Shown: positions 52,971-63,060 of the stretch, one piece after another
Layout: each line of letters begins with the position of its first letter
Numbering within the stretch: the stretch's first letter is position 1
Assembly: GCF_002210095.1 (NCBI RefSeq)
Contig: NZ_AQQR01000013.1
Location: 44,789 to 108,788, forward strand
Length of the DNA: 64,000 nt
From: Marinibacterium profundimaris
GTDB taxonomy: Bacteria > Pseudomonadota > Alphaproteobacteria > Rhodobacterales > Rhodobacteraceae
Direction: 5' to 3'
Translations under genes and position numbers: made by a program
Notes under the pieces: model-generated
Told to the model about the DNA's origin: nothing
The model's input: only the letters and a program-made list of their open reading frames with translations
Database searches by the model: none

Positions 52971-53171
52971 ATGCCCAAGATGAAGACCAAGTCGAGCGCC
53001 AAGAAGCGCTTCAAGGTGACCGGCACCGGCAAGGTGCTGGCAGGCCAGGCGGGTAAGCGCCACGGCATGATCAAGCGCCACAAGAAATTCATCCGCGACG
53101 CGCGCGGCATGACAACCCTGTCTGCCCCCGACGCCAAGATCGTCAAGGGCTACATGCCCTACGACCGCTGA
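52971..53171 (+). CDS. rpmI: 50S ribosomal protein L35
   Basis: 66 residues, very basic: [20 protein letters not shown] and the [21 protein letters not shown] region are typical of bL35. GAGGAG ribosome site. It is followed after 18 bp by rplT. infC, often upstream, is not here. Confidence 0.97.
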   Translation: MPKMKTKSSAKKRFKVTGTGKVLAGQAGKRHGMIKRHKKFIRDARGMTTLSAPDAKIVKGYMPYDR

Positions 53172-53189
53172 TCGAAGGAGGCTTAGAAC

Positions 53190-53555
53190 ATGTCCCGCGT
53201 CAAAAGTGGTACCGTCACCCACGCCCGTCACAAGAAGGTCATCAAGGCTGCGAAAGGCTACTACGGCCGCCGCAAGTCGAACTTCAAGACCGCAACCCAG
53301 GCCGTCGACAAGGCCAACCAGTATGCAACCCGCGACCGCAAGAACCGCAAGCGCAACTTCCGCGCGCTGTGGATCCAGCGGATCAACGCCGCCGTGCGTG
53401 CCCATGATGAAGGCCTGACCTACTCGCGCTTCATCAACGGCCTGACGCTGGCCGGCATCGAGGTGGACCGCAAGGTCCTGGCCGACCTGGCCGTGCACGA
53501 GCCCGAGGCGTTCAACGCCATCGTCGACCAGGCGAAGGGCGCGCTGCCCGCCTGA
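53190..53555 (+). CDS. rplT: 50S ribosomal protein L20
   Basis: 121 residues: [39 protein letters not shown] and [20 protein letters not shown] match bL20. In many bacteria L20 represses its own operon by binding the leader mRNA; the leader here was not shown to fold that way. Confidence 0.97.
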   Translation: MSRVKSGTVTHARHKKVIKAAKGYYGRRKSNFKTATQAVDKANQYATRDRKNRKRNFRALWIQRINAAVRAHDEGLTYSRFINGLTLAGIEVDRKVLADLAVHEPEAFNAIVDQAKGALPA

Positions 53556-53607
53556 TCCGGCACTGCCGGGATCCCGGGGCGCGCAGTCCCGGGAACAGAC
53601 ACCATTC

Positions 53608-53643
53608 AAGGGGCATGCAGGCCGACCGCCTGCGTGCCCCTTT
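53608..53643 (+). terminator. Rho-independent terminator of rpmI-rplT
   Basis: AAGGGGCATGCAGGC pairs with GCCTGCGTGCCCCTT, followed by TTT. Confidence 0.85.
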
Positions 53644-53677
53644 CGCGTTTGGCGGCCGCAGGGACGCGCCCCCGCGC

Positions 53678-54808
53678 CTAGATCGCGGCGTAGACCGCGC
53701 GTTCAAAGCCGTCATAGGCCCGCCAGGCGCCGGGCTCGACGAAGGGCAGTAGCTGGGTCATGAAGACCGCCGCGATCCCGCGCGCAGGATCGATCCAGTA
53801 ATGCGTGTTGCAGATCCCCGCCCAGCCCAGGCTGCCCGCGGAACGTTTGCCGGGCACATCCGCCTCGACCCGCATGAAGCCGACCGAATGCGTCGCGGGC
53901 AGGCCGGGGAACAGATCCACGTCCGCCGTCATCCACGGCATGACGCTGTGCATCTTCTGCACCGTCACCCCCTCCATCTGGTCGGCGCAGAACGTCTCGA
54001 CCGCCTGTGGCGACAGCACGCGCGACCCGTCCAGCTCCCCGCCGTTCAGGATCATCCGCAGGAACCGCATGTAATCGGGCGCCGTGGAATACAGCGCATG
54101 CCCCATCCCGTAGAATTCCGGCTCCGACGGCGGTGCAAGCTCCAGCGCCTCGAACCCGCCATCGGCGGTGCGGCGAAAGACCGGGGCAAGCCGGTGCGCG
54201 CGTCCCTCGATCTCGAAGACGGTGTCGCCCATGCCCAGCGGCTCAAGGATCTCCTCGGCGCAGAACCGGTCGATGCGGCGGCCGTCCACGCGCTCCACCA
54301 GGCGGCCAAGCCAGTCCGAGGATATACCGTAGCCCCAGCGCGTGCCCGGCTCGAAGGTCAGCGGATGACCGGCCAGCGCGCTCAGCCGGCCGGTGCCGGC
54401 CCGGGGCACACCGGCGTGTTTGGCATAGGCGCGCACGTCGGCGTTCCACATGTCGTATTCCACTCCGGCGCGATGGGTCGCCAGGTGCCGGATCGTGGCC
54501 CTGTTGCGGGGCCTCGACAGGATCGGCGTCTCACCCTCCCAGCCGGTCAGCAGGGGCAGGCTGTCCCATTCGGGCAGCACCTCTGCCACGGGGGTGTCAA
54601 GGCTCAGCTGCCCGCGGTCGATCAGGATCATCGCGGCCAGCGCGCCGATCGCCTTGGTCATGGAATAGATGCGAAAGACCGATCCCGCCCCGGTGCCGCC
54701 GGCAGCGCCGCTCCAGGTGATGCCACGGGCGGTGCCGGTCATGGCCACCGCATGGGGCACGTCGCCCCGTTCGACCGCCTGCGTCAGCGCCACGTCCAGG
54801 CCATTCAT
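53678..54808 (-). CDS. Serine hydrolase, class C beta-lactamase/esterase family
   Basis: 376 residues. The SxxK active site is SMTK in [16 protein letters not shown], and the second motif is around [13 protein letters not shown] (YxS/N-type). No signal peptide, so a cytoplasmic esterase or peptidase is likelier than a lactam-resistance enzyme. It lies antisense between rplT and pheS, genes which are neighbours in many bacteria. Confidence 0.85.
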   Translation of the reverse strand: MNGLDVALTQAVERGDVPHAVAMTGTARGITWSGAAGGTGAGSVFRIYSMTKAIGALAAMILIDRGQLSLDTPVAEVLPEWDSLPLLTGWEGETPILSRPRNRATIRHLATHRAGVEYDMWNADVRAYAKHAGVPRAGTGRLSALAGHPLTFEPGTRWGYGISSDWLGRLVERVDGRRIDRFCAEEILEPLGMGDTVFEIEGRAHRLAPVFRRTADGGFEALELAPPSEPEFYGMGHALYSTAPDYMRFLRMILNGGELDGSRVLSPQAVETFCADQMEGVTVQKMHSVMPWMTADVDLFPGLPATHSVGFMRVEADVPGKRSAGSLGWAGICNTHYWIDPARGIAAVFMTQLLPFVEPGAWRAYDGFERAVYAAI

Positions 54809-54943
54809 CCCGCTCCCCCCCTCTGCAAGGTCCCGCGTCGAAGCCTAGGCAGCGGCGCCGGCCCTGTCCATGCGCACCCCGGCCCTTGCCATCAAGGCCC
54901 GCTCTGGGATAGGTCGGCGCGACAGCGAAGGAACGGGACCGAC

Positions 54944-56017
54944 ATGGACGATCTCAAGGGCAAATACCTCGGCCAGATTGCCGATGCGGCGGATGAAGCG
55001 TCTCTGGAAGCGATCCGCCTGGCGGCTGTCGGCAAGAAGGGCGAAGTCGCGCTGAAAATGCGCGAGCTGGGCAAGATGACGCCCGAGGAACGGCAGGTGG
55101 CCGGGCCGCAGCTGAACGCCCTGAAGGACGAGATCAACTCGGCGCTGGCCGCGCGCAAGGCGTCGCTGGCCGATGCCGCGCTCGAAGAGCGGCTGCGCAC
55201 CGAATGGCTGGACGTGACGCTGCCGTCGCGGCCCGCGCGGCAGGGCACGCTGCATCCGATTTCCCAGGTGACCGAAGAGGTCACGGCGATCTTCGCCGAG
55301 ATGGGCTTTGCCGTGGCCGAAGGCCCGCGGATCGACACCGACTGGTACAATTTCGACGCGCTGAACATCCCCTCGCACCACCCGGCCCGGGCCGAGATGG
55401 ATACGTTCTACATGCACCGCAAGGACGGCGACAACCGCCCGCCGCATGTGCTGCGCACCCATACCTCGCCGGTGCAGATCCGCACGATGGAAGAGATGGG
55501 CGCGCCGCTGCGCATCATCTGTCCGGGCGGCGTCTATCGCGCCGATTACGATCAGACCCATACGCCGATGTTCCACCAGGTCGAAGGGCTTGCGCTGGAC
55601 CGCGATATCTCGATGGCCAACCTGAAATGGGTGCTCGAGGAATTCTTCTCGGCCTATTTCGAGATCGACGGCATCAAGACCCGGTTCCGCGCGTCGCATT
55701 TCCCCTTCACCGAACCCTCGGCCGAGGTCGACATCCAGTGTTCCTGGGTCGACGGCCAGCTGCGCATCGGTGAAGGCGACGGCTGGATGGAGGTGCTGGG
55801 CTCGGGCATGGTGCATCCCAAGGTGATCGCCGCTGGCGGCATCGACCCCGAGGTCTACCAGGGCTTCGCCTTCGGCATGGGGATCGACCGGATCGCGATG
55901 CTGAAATACGGCATCCCCGACCTGCGCGCCTTCTTCGATTCGGATCTGCGCTGGCTGCGGCACTACGGCTTCTCGGCGCTCGACACGCCGACCCTGCACG
56001 GCGGGCTGTCCCGGTGA
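54944..56017 (+). CDS. pheS: Phenylalanyl-tRNA synthetase alpha subunit
   Basis: 357 residues: N-terminal coiled coil (about 1-85), class II motif regions [51 protein letters not shown] and the motif-3 end [21 protein letters not shown] 54944 is the natural start; the long open frame upstream runs antisense to the serine hydrolase. The beta subunit gene lies 1.1 kb downstream. Confidence 0.97.
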   Translation: MDDLKGKYLGQIADAADEASLEAIRLAAVGKKGEVALKMRELGKMTPEERQVAGPQLNALKDEINSALAARKASLADAALEERLRTEWLDVTLPSRPARQGTLHPISQVTEEVTAIFAEMGFAVAEGPRIDTDWYNFDALNIPSHHPARAEMDTFYMHRKDGDNRPPHVLRTHTSPVQIRTMEEMGAPLRIICPGGVYRADYDQTHTPMFHQVEGLALDRDISMANLKWVLEEFFSAYFEIDGIKTRFRASHFPFTEPSAEVDIQCSWVDGQLRIGEGDGWMEVLGSGMVHPKVIAAGGIDPEVYQGFAFGMGIDRIAMLKYGIPDLRAFFDSDLRWLRHYGFSALDTPTLHGGLSR

Positions 56018-56418
56018 TCCGCGCGGCCGCGGCCCTGGCAGTCCTCTGGACGGGCGCCGCCGCGGCCGACGACAGCTATCCGCCGCTCGACGTCCTGCTG
56101 CAGACCACGACGACGATCCTGGGTCAGCCGATCGCCTACCCCGGGGGCCAGGCGCAGATTACCGCGGCGATCGTGACGATGCAGCCGGGTCAGAAGACCG
56201 GCTGGCATGACCACGACGCGCCGCTCTTCGCCTATATCCTCGAAGGCGAGATCACGGTCGATTACGGCCCCCACGGCACGAAGACCTATCGCACGGGCGA
56301 TGCCCTGGTCGAAGCCCTGGGATCGCGCCACAACGGCGAAAACACAGGGGACGCGCCGATGCGCCTGCTCGCGGTCTTTGCCGGCGCCGAAGGCACGCCC
56401 AACACCGTCCCGGAATGA
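56014..56418 (+). CDS. Periplasmic cupin-domain protein
   Basis: 134 residues starting at GTG 56014 inside the pheS stop (GTGA). Short signal peptide ([15 protein letters not shown]). Cupin motif 1 in [19 protein letters not shown] (HxH...E) and motif 2 in [13 protein letters not shown] (His) give a full metal site. Role unknown. The overlap with pheS suggests co-translation. Confidence 0.82.
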   Translation: MIRAAAALAVLWTGAAAADDSYPPLDVLLQTTTTILGQPIAYPGGQAQITAAIVTMQPGQKTGWHDHDAPLFAYILEGEITVDYGPHGTKTYRTGDALVEALGSRHNGENTGDAPMRLLAVFAGAEGTPNTVPE

Positions 56419-56530
56419 CCCTCCCCTTGCGCGGGCAAAGGTGAACACTTTGTAAATACGCGCCCGCAACTCCTTGAAATCCAACAGGCGCCCCGATGTC
56501 CCACGCGTGGGACATGTCGCGACGCCCCTG

Positions 56531-56584
56531 CTTCTTCTTGGCCCAAATACCTCCGCAGGAGGACGGGGGCAGAGCCCCCGCACC
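56531..56584 (-). repeat. Dispersed intergenic repeat, copy 3 (between cupin and YrhK-like genes)
   Basis: On the minus strand a GGGGGCTCTGCCCCC hairpin is followed by GCGGAGGTATTTGGGCCAAG and AAGAAG, in the same order as copy 1 but opposite orientation. Confidence 0.7.
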
Positions 56585-56714
56585 GCCCGAAACACGCGCC
56601 GGCACAGGTGTTTTCCCGGCCCCGGCCCTGCCACGGACCGCCGGTCCTTGACGCAGGCGCGACCAGCGCCGACCCTGCCAGTGACAGGAACAGGACAGGA
56701 TTTCGAGGCCCGAC

Positions 56715-56993
56715 ATGCTTTTTCAGACCGACCATCGCCACGGCACACATGACCAGCGACGGATCTATGCCTGGTTCGAGATCGCCTACACGATCATCGA
56801 CTTCGCCGCGGCGACCCTCTTCGTCATCGGCTCGTTCATGTTCCTGTCCGAGGAATGGACGATGACGGGGACCTGGTGCTTCATCGTGGGCTCGTTCTTC
56901 TTCGCCGCCAAGCCGACGCTGCGGCTGGTGCGCGAGCTGAAGCTGGCGGCCATGGGGGACGAGGAGGACCTCGCGGAGCGGTTCAGGAGCTGA
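56715..56993 (+). CDS. YrhK-domain small membrane protein
   Basis: 92 residues with two membrane segments (about 21-40 and 48-66). The stretch YAWFEIAYTIIDFAAATLFV, then GSFMFLSEEW and GTWCFIVGSFFFAAKPTLRL, matches the YrhK domain. Function not known. Lies between the cupin and pheT. Confidence 0.78.
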   Translation: MLFQTDHRHGTHDQRRIYAWFEIAYTIIDFAAATLFVIGSFMFLSEEWTMTGTWCFIVGSFFFAAKPTLRLVRELKLAAMGDEEDLAERFRS

Positions 56994-57166
56994 GGGGCAG
57001 GGCCATGCTCGCCGGCCCTGGCAGGCCGGCTCGCGGGCGCGGGCGGTGCTGTCCGGCGGCCCTGCCCGAAGGTCATATCGGGCCCGGCCTGCCACGCCCC
57101 CTTTCCCCCCGGGCGCCCTTCCGTTAAACCCCGCCCGGAACTCCCGTTGACCTTGGGCGCAGACAC

Positions 57167-59563
57167 ATGAAATTCACGCTTTCCTGGCTGAAGGATCACC
57201 TCGAGACCGAGGCGAGCCTGGACGAGATCCTCTACACCCTGACCGACCTCGGTCTGGAGGTCGAGGGCGTCACCAATCCCGCCGACGCGCTCAAGGACTT
57301 TACCCTCGGCTTCGTCAAGGCGGCCGAGAAGCATCCCGATGCCGATCGCCTAAATGTCTGCCAGGTGGAGACGGACGAGGGCGTGACCCAGATCATCTGC
57401 GGCGCGCCCAATGCGCGGGCCGGGATCACCGTGGTCGTGGCCAAGCCCGGCACCTATGTCCCCGGCATCGACACCACAATCGGCGTCGGCAAGATCCGCG
57501 GGATCGAAAGCTTCGGCATGATGTGTTCCGAGCGCGAGATGGAGCTCTCCGAGGAACACGACGGCATCATCGAGCTGCCGTCGGGCGAGGTCGGCCAAAG
57601 CTTCACCGACTGGCTGGCCGAACATCAGCCCGCCAAGGTCGACCCGGTGATCGAGATCGCCATCACCCCCAACCGCGCCGACGCGCTGGGCGTGCGCGGC
57701 ATCGCCCGCGACCTGGCCGCGCGGGGGCTGGGCCGGCTGATCGACAAGCCGGTGGACCCGGTGGCGGGCACCTACGAGAGCCCGGTCAAGGTGAGCATCG
57801 ACGAGGATACGCTGGACGGTTGTCCGCTGTTCACCGGCCGCGTCATTCGCGGTGTCCGGAACGGACCCAGCCCGCAATGGCTGCAGGACCGTCTGAAGGC
57901 GATCGGCCTGCGCCCGATCTCGGCGCTGGTGGACATCACCAATTTCTTCACCTTCGACCAGAACCGCCCCCTGCATGTCTTCGATGCCGACAAGGTCAAG
58001 GGCAACCTGCGGGTGCATCGCGCCAGGGGTGGAGAGACGCTGCAGGCGCTGGACGAGAAGGAATATACCTTCGAGCCGGGCATGATGGTGATCTCGGATG
58101 ACGAAGGGCCGGAAAGCATCGGCGGCATCATGGGCGGCGATCCGACCGGCGTGACCGACGAGACTACCAATGTCTTCCTGGAAAGTGCCTTCTGGGATGT
58201 CGTCCAGATCGCGATGACCGGCCGCGCGCTGAAGATCAATTCCGACGCGCGCTATCGTTTCGAGCGCGGCGTGGATCCCGAATTCACCGAACCGGGGCTG
58301 GAGGCCGCGACGGCGATGATCCTCGACCTCTGCGGGGGCGAGCCGTCCGAGGTCGTGATCGCGGGCGCCGTGCCGGACCATGCCCGCGCCTACAAGCTGG
58401 ACACCGACCGGGTGCAAAGCCTTGTCGGCATGGAGATCGCACCCGAGACCCAGCGCGAGACGCTGACGGCGCTCGGCTTCCGGCTGGAGGGCGACATGGC
58501 CCATGTGCCCAGCTGGCGCCCGGATGTGCAGGGCTCGGCCGACCTGGTCGAAGAGGTCGCGCGGATCGCCTCGCTGACCGGGTTGCAGGGCAAGCCTCTG
58601 CCGCGGCTGGATCCCGGCGTGCCAAAACCGGTTCTGACCGATGCACAGAAGCGCATGGGCATTGCGCGGCGCCAGGTGGCGGCGCTTGGCTACAACGAAT
58701 GCGTCACCTATTCCTTCATCGATCAGGCCTCGGCCGCGCTGTTCGGCGGCGGCACCGAAGAGACGATGCTGGAAAACCCGATCTCGTCCGACATGTCGCA
58801 CATGCGTCCGGCGCTGCTGCCCGGCCTGCTGCAGGCCGCGGCGCGCAACCAGGCGCGCGGGTTCATGGATCTGGCGCTGTTCGAATGCGGCCCGGCCTTT
58901 CACGGCGGCGAGCCGGGCGAGCAGCACAACCTGGTGACCGGCCTGCTGATCGGCCGCACCGGGCCCAGGGATGTGCATGGCGCGGCGCGCGCCGTGGATG
59001 TCTATGACGTCAAGGCGGATGCCGAGGCGGTGCTGGCCGCCCTTGGCGCGCCGGCCAAGGTCCAGATCCTGCGCGGCGCGCAGGACTGGTGGCACCCGGG
59101 CCGTCACGGCAAGATCTGCCTCGGCCCCAAGAAGGTGCTGGGCATCTTCGGCGAACTGCACCCCAAGGTGCTGACCGCGATGGACATCAAGGGCCCGGCC
59201 ATGGCCTTCACCCTCTGGCCCGACGCGATCCCGGCGCCGCGCAAGTCCGGCGCCACGCGCTCGGCGCTGGCCCTGCACGACCTGCAGGCGGTGGAGCGCG
59301 ATTTCGCCTTCGTCGTCGATGCCGAGGTCGAGGCGCTGACGCTGGTCAACGCGGCACAGGGCGCCGACAAGGCGCTGATCTCGGACGTGCGGGTCTTCGA
59401 CGAATTCATCGGCGGCTCGCTGGGCGAGGGCAAGAAATCCCTGGCCATCGCCGTGCGGCTTCAGCCGACCGAGAAGACGCTGACCGATGCCGATATCGAG
59501 GCGGTGTCGAAGAAGATCGTCGAGAAGGTGACCAAGGCCACCGGCGGCGAATTGCGCGGCTGA
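57167..59563 (+). CDS. pheT: Phenylalanyl-tRNA synthetase beta subunit
   Basis: 798 residues, full length: MKFTLSWLKDHLETEASLDE start, an N-terminal tRNA-binding OB domain (about 39-150; GFVKAAEKHPDADRLNVCQV), the B3/B4 editing region (about 200-390), B5 (about 400-470) and the C-terminal anticodon-binding FDX domain (about 705-798; LQAVERDFAFVVDAEVEA). Together with PheS it forms the (alpha-beta)2 enzyme. Confidence 0.97.
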   Translation: MKFTLSWLKDHLETEASLDEILYTLTDLGLEVEGVTNPADALKDFTLGFVKAAEKHPDADRLNVCQVETDEGVTQIICGAPNARAGITVVVAKPGTYVPGIDTTIGVGKIRGIESFGMMCSEREMELSEEHDGIIELPSGEVGQSFTDWLAEHQPAKVDPVIEIAITPNRADALGVRGIARDLAARGLGRLIDKPVDPVAGTYESPVKVSIDEDTLDGCPLFTGRVIRGVRNGPSPQWLQDRLKAIGLRPISALVDITNFFTFDQNRPLHVFDADKVKGNLRVHRARGGETLQALDEKEYTFEPGMMVISDDEGPESIGGIMGGDPTGVTDETTNVFLESAFWDVVQIAMTGRALKINSDARYRFERGVDPEFTEPGLEAATAMILDLCGGEPSEVVIAGAVPDHARAYKLDTDRVQSLVGMEIAPETQRETLTALGFRLEGDMAHVPSWRPDVQGSADLVEEVARIASLTGLQGKPLPRLDPGVPKPVLTDAQKRMGIARRQVAALGYNECVTYSFIDQASAALFGGGTEETMLENPISSDMSHMRPALLPGLLQAAARNQARGFMDLALFECGPAFHGGEPGEQHNLVTGLLIGRTGPRDVHGAARAVDVYDVKADAEAVLAALGAPAKVQILRGAQDWWHPGRHGKICLGPKKVLGIFGELHPKVLTAMDIKGPAMAFTLWPDAIPAPRKSGATRSALALHDLQAVERDFAFVVDAEVEALTLVNAAQGADKALISDVRVFDEFIGGSLGEGKKSLAIAVRLQPTEKTLTDADIEAVSKKIVEKVTKATGGELRG

Positions 59564-59576
59564 GACGACGCCCGGT

Positions 59577-59598
59577 GCGGCGGCTGACAGGCCGCCGC
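59577..59598 (+). terminator. Hairpin after pheT, possible terminator
   Basis: GCGGCGGC, TGACAG loop, GCCGCCGC. The stem is strong but no T run follows. Confidence 0.4.
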
Positions 59599-59700
59599 AG
59601 GGATCGCCCGCCCGGGCCAGAGGTTGCGCAGGTCCGAAATTCGGACGAAACGCGCAAATCATGGTAGACTGCACCACGTGTTCCAGAACGCAGGTGCCAC

Positions 59701-61629
59701 ATGACCTTTTCCCTTCGCTTGACCCTGTTCGCGGGCGCGGCTGTTCTTGCCACGCCCGCCGCCGCGCAGCAGGCCGCGGTCACCACAGATGCCGGAACCA
59801 TCGACCCGGCGCGGATCGAACGGTTCTTCGGCCAGCCGGCCTATTCGCCCTACGCCGGCCGCGCCTTTCCCGCACTGCCGCTCTGGGGCGAACAGCACCT
59901 GCATACCTCGTGGTCGCCGGATGCCTTTGGCGGCGGCACGCGGGTCGGTCCGGACGATGCCCTGCGCTATGCCAAGGGGGACGAGATCACGTCGAGCACC
60001 GGCCAGCCGGTCAAACTCTCGCGGCCCTATGACTGGATGGTCGTGGCCGACCATTCCGATGCGCTCGGCGTCGTGGCCAGCGTCTACGAGGGGGATCCGG
60101 CCCTGATGTCGGACCCGGTCCTGAAGGGCTGGCACGACGGCAGGCGGGAAGGCGGCGATGCAGCGATGGCCGTGGTGATGGAGATGATCACGCTGCAGGG
60201 GCAGGGAGACCTGCCGCCCGCGATGACCGATCCTACCACCCAGATGGACATGTGGCAGAAGATGACCGAGATCGTCGAGGGCCATGACGACCCGGGCGTC
60301 TTCACCGCGCTGATCGGCTATGAATGGACGTCGAACTATGGCGGCGGCAACAACCTGCACCGCAACGTCATCTATCGCGGCAACAAGGCCGAGGCCGACC
60401 AGGTGCGCCCGCTGACCACCTTCGACACCGAGCTTCCGCGCGAGCTGTGGGACTGGATGGAGGCCTACGAGGAAAAGACCGGCGGCCGCCTGCTGGCGGT
60501 GCCGCACAACGGCAACCTCTCCAACGGGCTGATGTTCGCGACCGAGACCCCGGACGGCCTGCCGATCGACGCCGATTGGGCTGCGCGCCGCGCCCGGTGG
60601 GAGCCGCTTTACGAGGTCACCCAGTCCAAGGGCACGTCTGAACAGCACCCGTCGCTCGCCCCGGCGGACGAGTTCGCGGATTTCGAGATCTGGGACAAGG
60701 GCAACCTGAACGTGGTGCCCAAGGAGCCGGGGATGATCCCCTTCGAGTACGCCCGCGAGGCGCTGAAGCGGGGGCTCAAGCTGGAGGACGAGCTGGGCGC
60801 CAACCCGTTCAAGTTCGGCCTGCTGGGGTCCACCGACGATCACACCGGGATCTCCTCGGCCGAGGAGAACAACTTCTTCGGCAAGTTCCCCGCCAGCGAG
60901 CCGGGGCCGGAGCGGTCGACCGGCAATGCCTTTGATTTCGAGGGGCGCACCGTGAAGGACTGGCAGCTTGGCGCCTCGGGCCTCACGGCGGTCTGGGCGA
61001 CCGAGAACACCCGCGCGGCGATCTGGGACGCGATGAAGCGCAAGGAGGTCTATGGCACCACCGGCTCGCGGATCTTCGTGCGGTTCTTCGGCGGCTGGGA
61101 CTTCGCGCCGGAGGATGCGCAGCGCCGCGATCCCGCCGTGGTCGGCTATGGAAAGGGCGTGCCGATGGGCGGCGACCTTCCTCCCGCGTCCGACGGCAGC
61201 AGCGCGCCAAGCTTCCTCGTGGCGGCGCTGAAGGACCCGATCTCGGGCAACCTGGACCGGATCCAGATCGTGAAGGGCTGGGTCGATGCCGACGGTGATT
61301 TGCGCGAGAAGATCTTTGACGTGGCCTGGTCCGGCGACCGGGCGCCGGATGCCGAGGGCAAGGTGCCGCCGGTGGGCGACACGGTGGACGTGGCCGGCGC
61401 GACCTGGACCAACACGATCGGCGCGCCGGAACTGATCGCCGTCTGGCAGGATCCGGAGTTCGATCCTGCGCTCAAGGCCTTCTACTATGCCCGCGTGATC
61501 GAGATCCCGACCCCCCGCTGGACCGCCTACGACGCGGCCTATTTCGAAGAGTCGGATTTCGCGCCCGAGGTGCCCATGACGGTCACAGAACGGGCCTATA
61601 CCTCGCCGATCTGGTACGCGCCTGACTAG
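59701..61629 (+). CDS. DUF3604 protein, secreted
   Basis: 642 residues with a signal peptide (LTLFAGAAVLATPAAAQ). Family-typical sections: LPLWGEQHLHTSWSPDAFGGG, DWMVVADHSDALGVV, FTALIGYEWTSNYGGGNNLH, LGSTDDHTGISSAEE and VYGTTGSRIFVRFF. The His/Asp pattern (HLH, DHSD, STDDH) resembles PHP-type metal phosphoesterases, so a periplasmic metal-dependent hydrolase is likely. The true substrate is unknown. Confidence 0.87.
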   Translation: MTFSLRLTLFAGAAVLATPAAAQQAAVTTDAGTIDPARIERFFGQPAYSPYAGRAFPALPLWGEQHLHTSWSPDAFGGGTRVGPDDALRYAKGDEITSSTGQPVKLSRPYDWMVVADHSDALGVVASVYEGDPALMSDPVLKGWHDGRREGGDAAMAVVMEMITLQGQGDLPPAMTDPTTQMDMWQKMTEIVEGHDDPGVFTALIGYEWTSNYGGGNNLHRNVIYRGNKAEADQVRPLTTFDTELPRELWDWMEAYEEKTGGRLLAVPHNGNLSNGLMFATETPDGLPIDADWAARRARWEPLYEVTQSKGTSEQHPSLAPADEFADFEIWDKGNLNVVPKEPGMIPFEYAREALKRGLKLEDELGANPFKFGLLGSTDDHTGISSAEENNFFGKFPASEPGPERSTGNAFDFEGRTVKDWQLGASGLTAVWATENTRAAIWDAMKRKEVYGTTGSRIFVRFFGGWDFAPEDAQRRDPAVVGYGKGVPMGGDLPPASDGSSAPSFLVAALKDPISGNLDRIQIVKGWVDADGDLREKIFDVAWSGDRAPDAEGKVPPVGDTVDVAGATWTNTIGAPELIAVWQDPEFDPALKAFYYARVIEIPTPRWTAYDAAYFEESDFAPEVPMTVTERAYTSPIWYAPD

Positions 61630-61746
61630 GACCCGCGGGAACGGGCGTGGGGCAGGGGGCTCCCGCCGGCCCTCTTCACTTGCCGGCCTGCTCGCGATCG
61701 CGGATGGCTCTGCTTCATCCGGCCCGAGGGCAGGGTGAGCGGCCCC

Positions 61747-62706
61747 CTATTCGAACACCGAGCGCGGGAAGTAGAACGACACCACCCAGTTCGGCGCATC
61801 CACGATCTCGGATATCCGGAGGTCTCCGCAGGTCGAGACCAGCATGTAGGCCTCGACCGGGGTCATCCCGTGCCGCGCGGTCAGCAGGTCGATCATCCCC
61901 GCCACCGCGTCCCGCGCGCCCGTCATCAGGTCCGGGCCCACGCCCGTCGTCACCTCGTATCCCCTGGCGTCCAGGTGCCGCGTGACCGGCCCCGGCGTGG
62001 TAAAGCGCGGCATCTTCAGGGGCTCGCCCTTCACCAGGTCCAACGTCAGGACGACGTCCATCGGGCTTTCGATCGCGGTGCCGCAGACCTCGCCATCGCC
62101 CTGCGCCGCATGGGTGTCGCCCACGCTGAACAGCGCGCCCGCCACCTCGACCGGCAGGTACAGCTCTGCCCCAGCCGCCAGGTCCCGGATGTCCAGGTTC
62201 CCGCCCACCCGGCGCGGCGGGACGATGGAATGCGGCCCGGGCTCGGCCGGGGCGACACCGACCGTGCCCGCAAAGGGCTTCAGCGCGACCTTACCGGTGC
62301 TGCCCCAAAGCGCGGGCTCAAGGCTGTCGGCATCATAGGTCCAGATGTTCAGTGCGGCTTCGGTGAACTGGTCCGCCAGCAGCCCGAAGCCCGGGATATT
62401 CGCCGTCCACCCCCAGCCCTTGCCGCCTTCGGTGCGCGGCGCGAAGCTGTCCAGCGTGATCTTCAGCACGTCGCCGGGTTCGGCTCCGTCGACGTAGATG
62501 GGCCCCGAGACCGGGTTGATCTTGCCAAAGTCCAGCGTCTTCACGTCGCCTGCGGTGGAGGCGGGGCCAAGCTGGCCGGCCGAGCTGTCCTTGCAATGGA
62601 AGAGGATGGTGGAGCCCGGCGCGACGGTCTCGACCGGGGCGATCGAATTGTCCCATCCGAAATGGTGCTGCGCGCCGTGGATGGTGTAATCGCAGGCCTT
62701 GCACAT
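61747..62706 (-). CDS. Acetamidase/formamidase family protein
   Basis: 319 residues of the FmdA/AmdA family: GAQHHFGWDNSIAPVETVAPG at the start, DGAEPGDVLKITL, FSVGDTHAAQGDGEVCGTAIE (family signature) and AYMLVSTCGDLRISEIVD. It should release ammonia from short amides. The start ATG 62706 follows AAAGGACACCCC. With the urea transporter in the same window it fits a taste for small nitrogen compounds, though the two are 40 kb apart. Confidence 0.9.
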   Translation of the reverse strand: MCKACDYTIHGAQHHFGWDNSIAPVETVAPGSTILFHCKDSSAGQLGPASTAGDVKTLDFGKINPVSGPIYVDGAEPGDVLKITLDSFAPRTEGGKGWGWTANIPGFGLLADQFTEAALNIWTYDADSLEPALWGSTGKVALKPFAGTVGVAPAEPGPHSIVPPRRVGGNLDIRDLAAGAELYLPVEVAGALFSVGDTHAAQGDGEVCGTAIESPMDVVLTLDLVKGEPLKMPRFTTPGPVTRHLDARGYEVTTGVGPDLMTGARDAVAGMIDLLTARHGMTPVEAYMLVSTCGDLRISEIVDAPNWVVSFYFPRSVFE

Positions 62707-62918
62707 GGGGTGTCCTTTCGTTGCAATGGTCGTGCCGATGGGACGACCGCAACGCCGCTGCGCCAAGCCTGTTTCGGGGGGACAGAGGCCGGGGACGGGA
62801 AGGATGCCCATTTCCTGAGCGGCGACATGGCCTTGCCCCGGCCCAGGCGCAGGCCTTGCAGCATAGTTGCGCCAGGCCGAAGACCGCAGGACGTGAATTG
62901 ATAACGTGGGAGGTTTCC

Positions 62919-62993
<75 letters not shown>

Positions 62994-63060
62994 GTCGCAG
63001 GGCAGAGAGATATTTCATGGGACTGGGGGCGTCAAGAGCGATAACCGAAGGCAATCGCAG

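Noticed and set aside
53801..54943. A long upstream extension of the pheS frame
   Set aside because: It runs antisense to the serine hydrolase and reads as low-complexity text; PheS starts at ATG 54944 as in the family.
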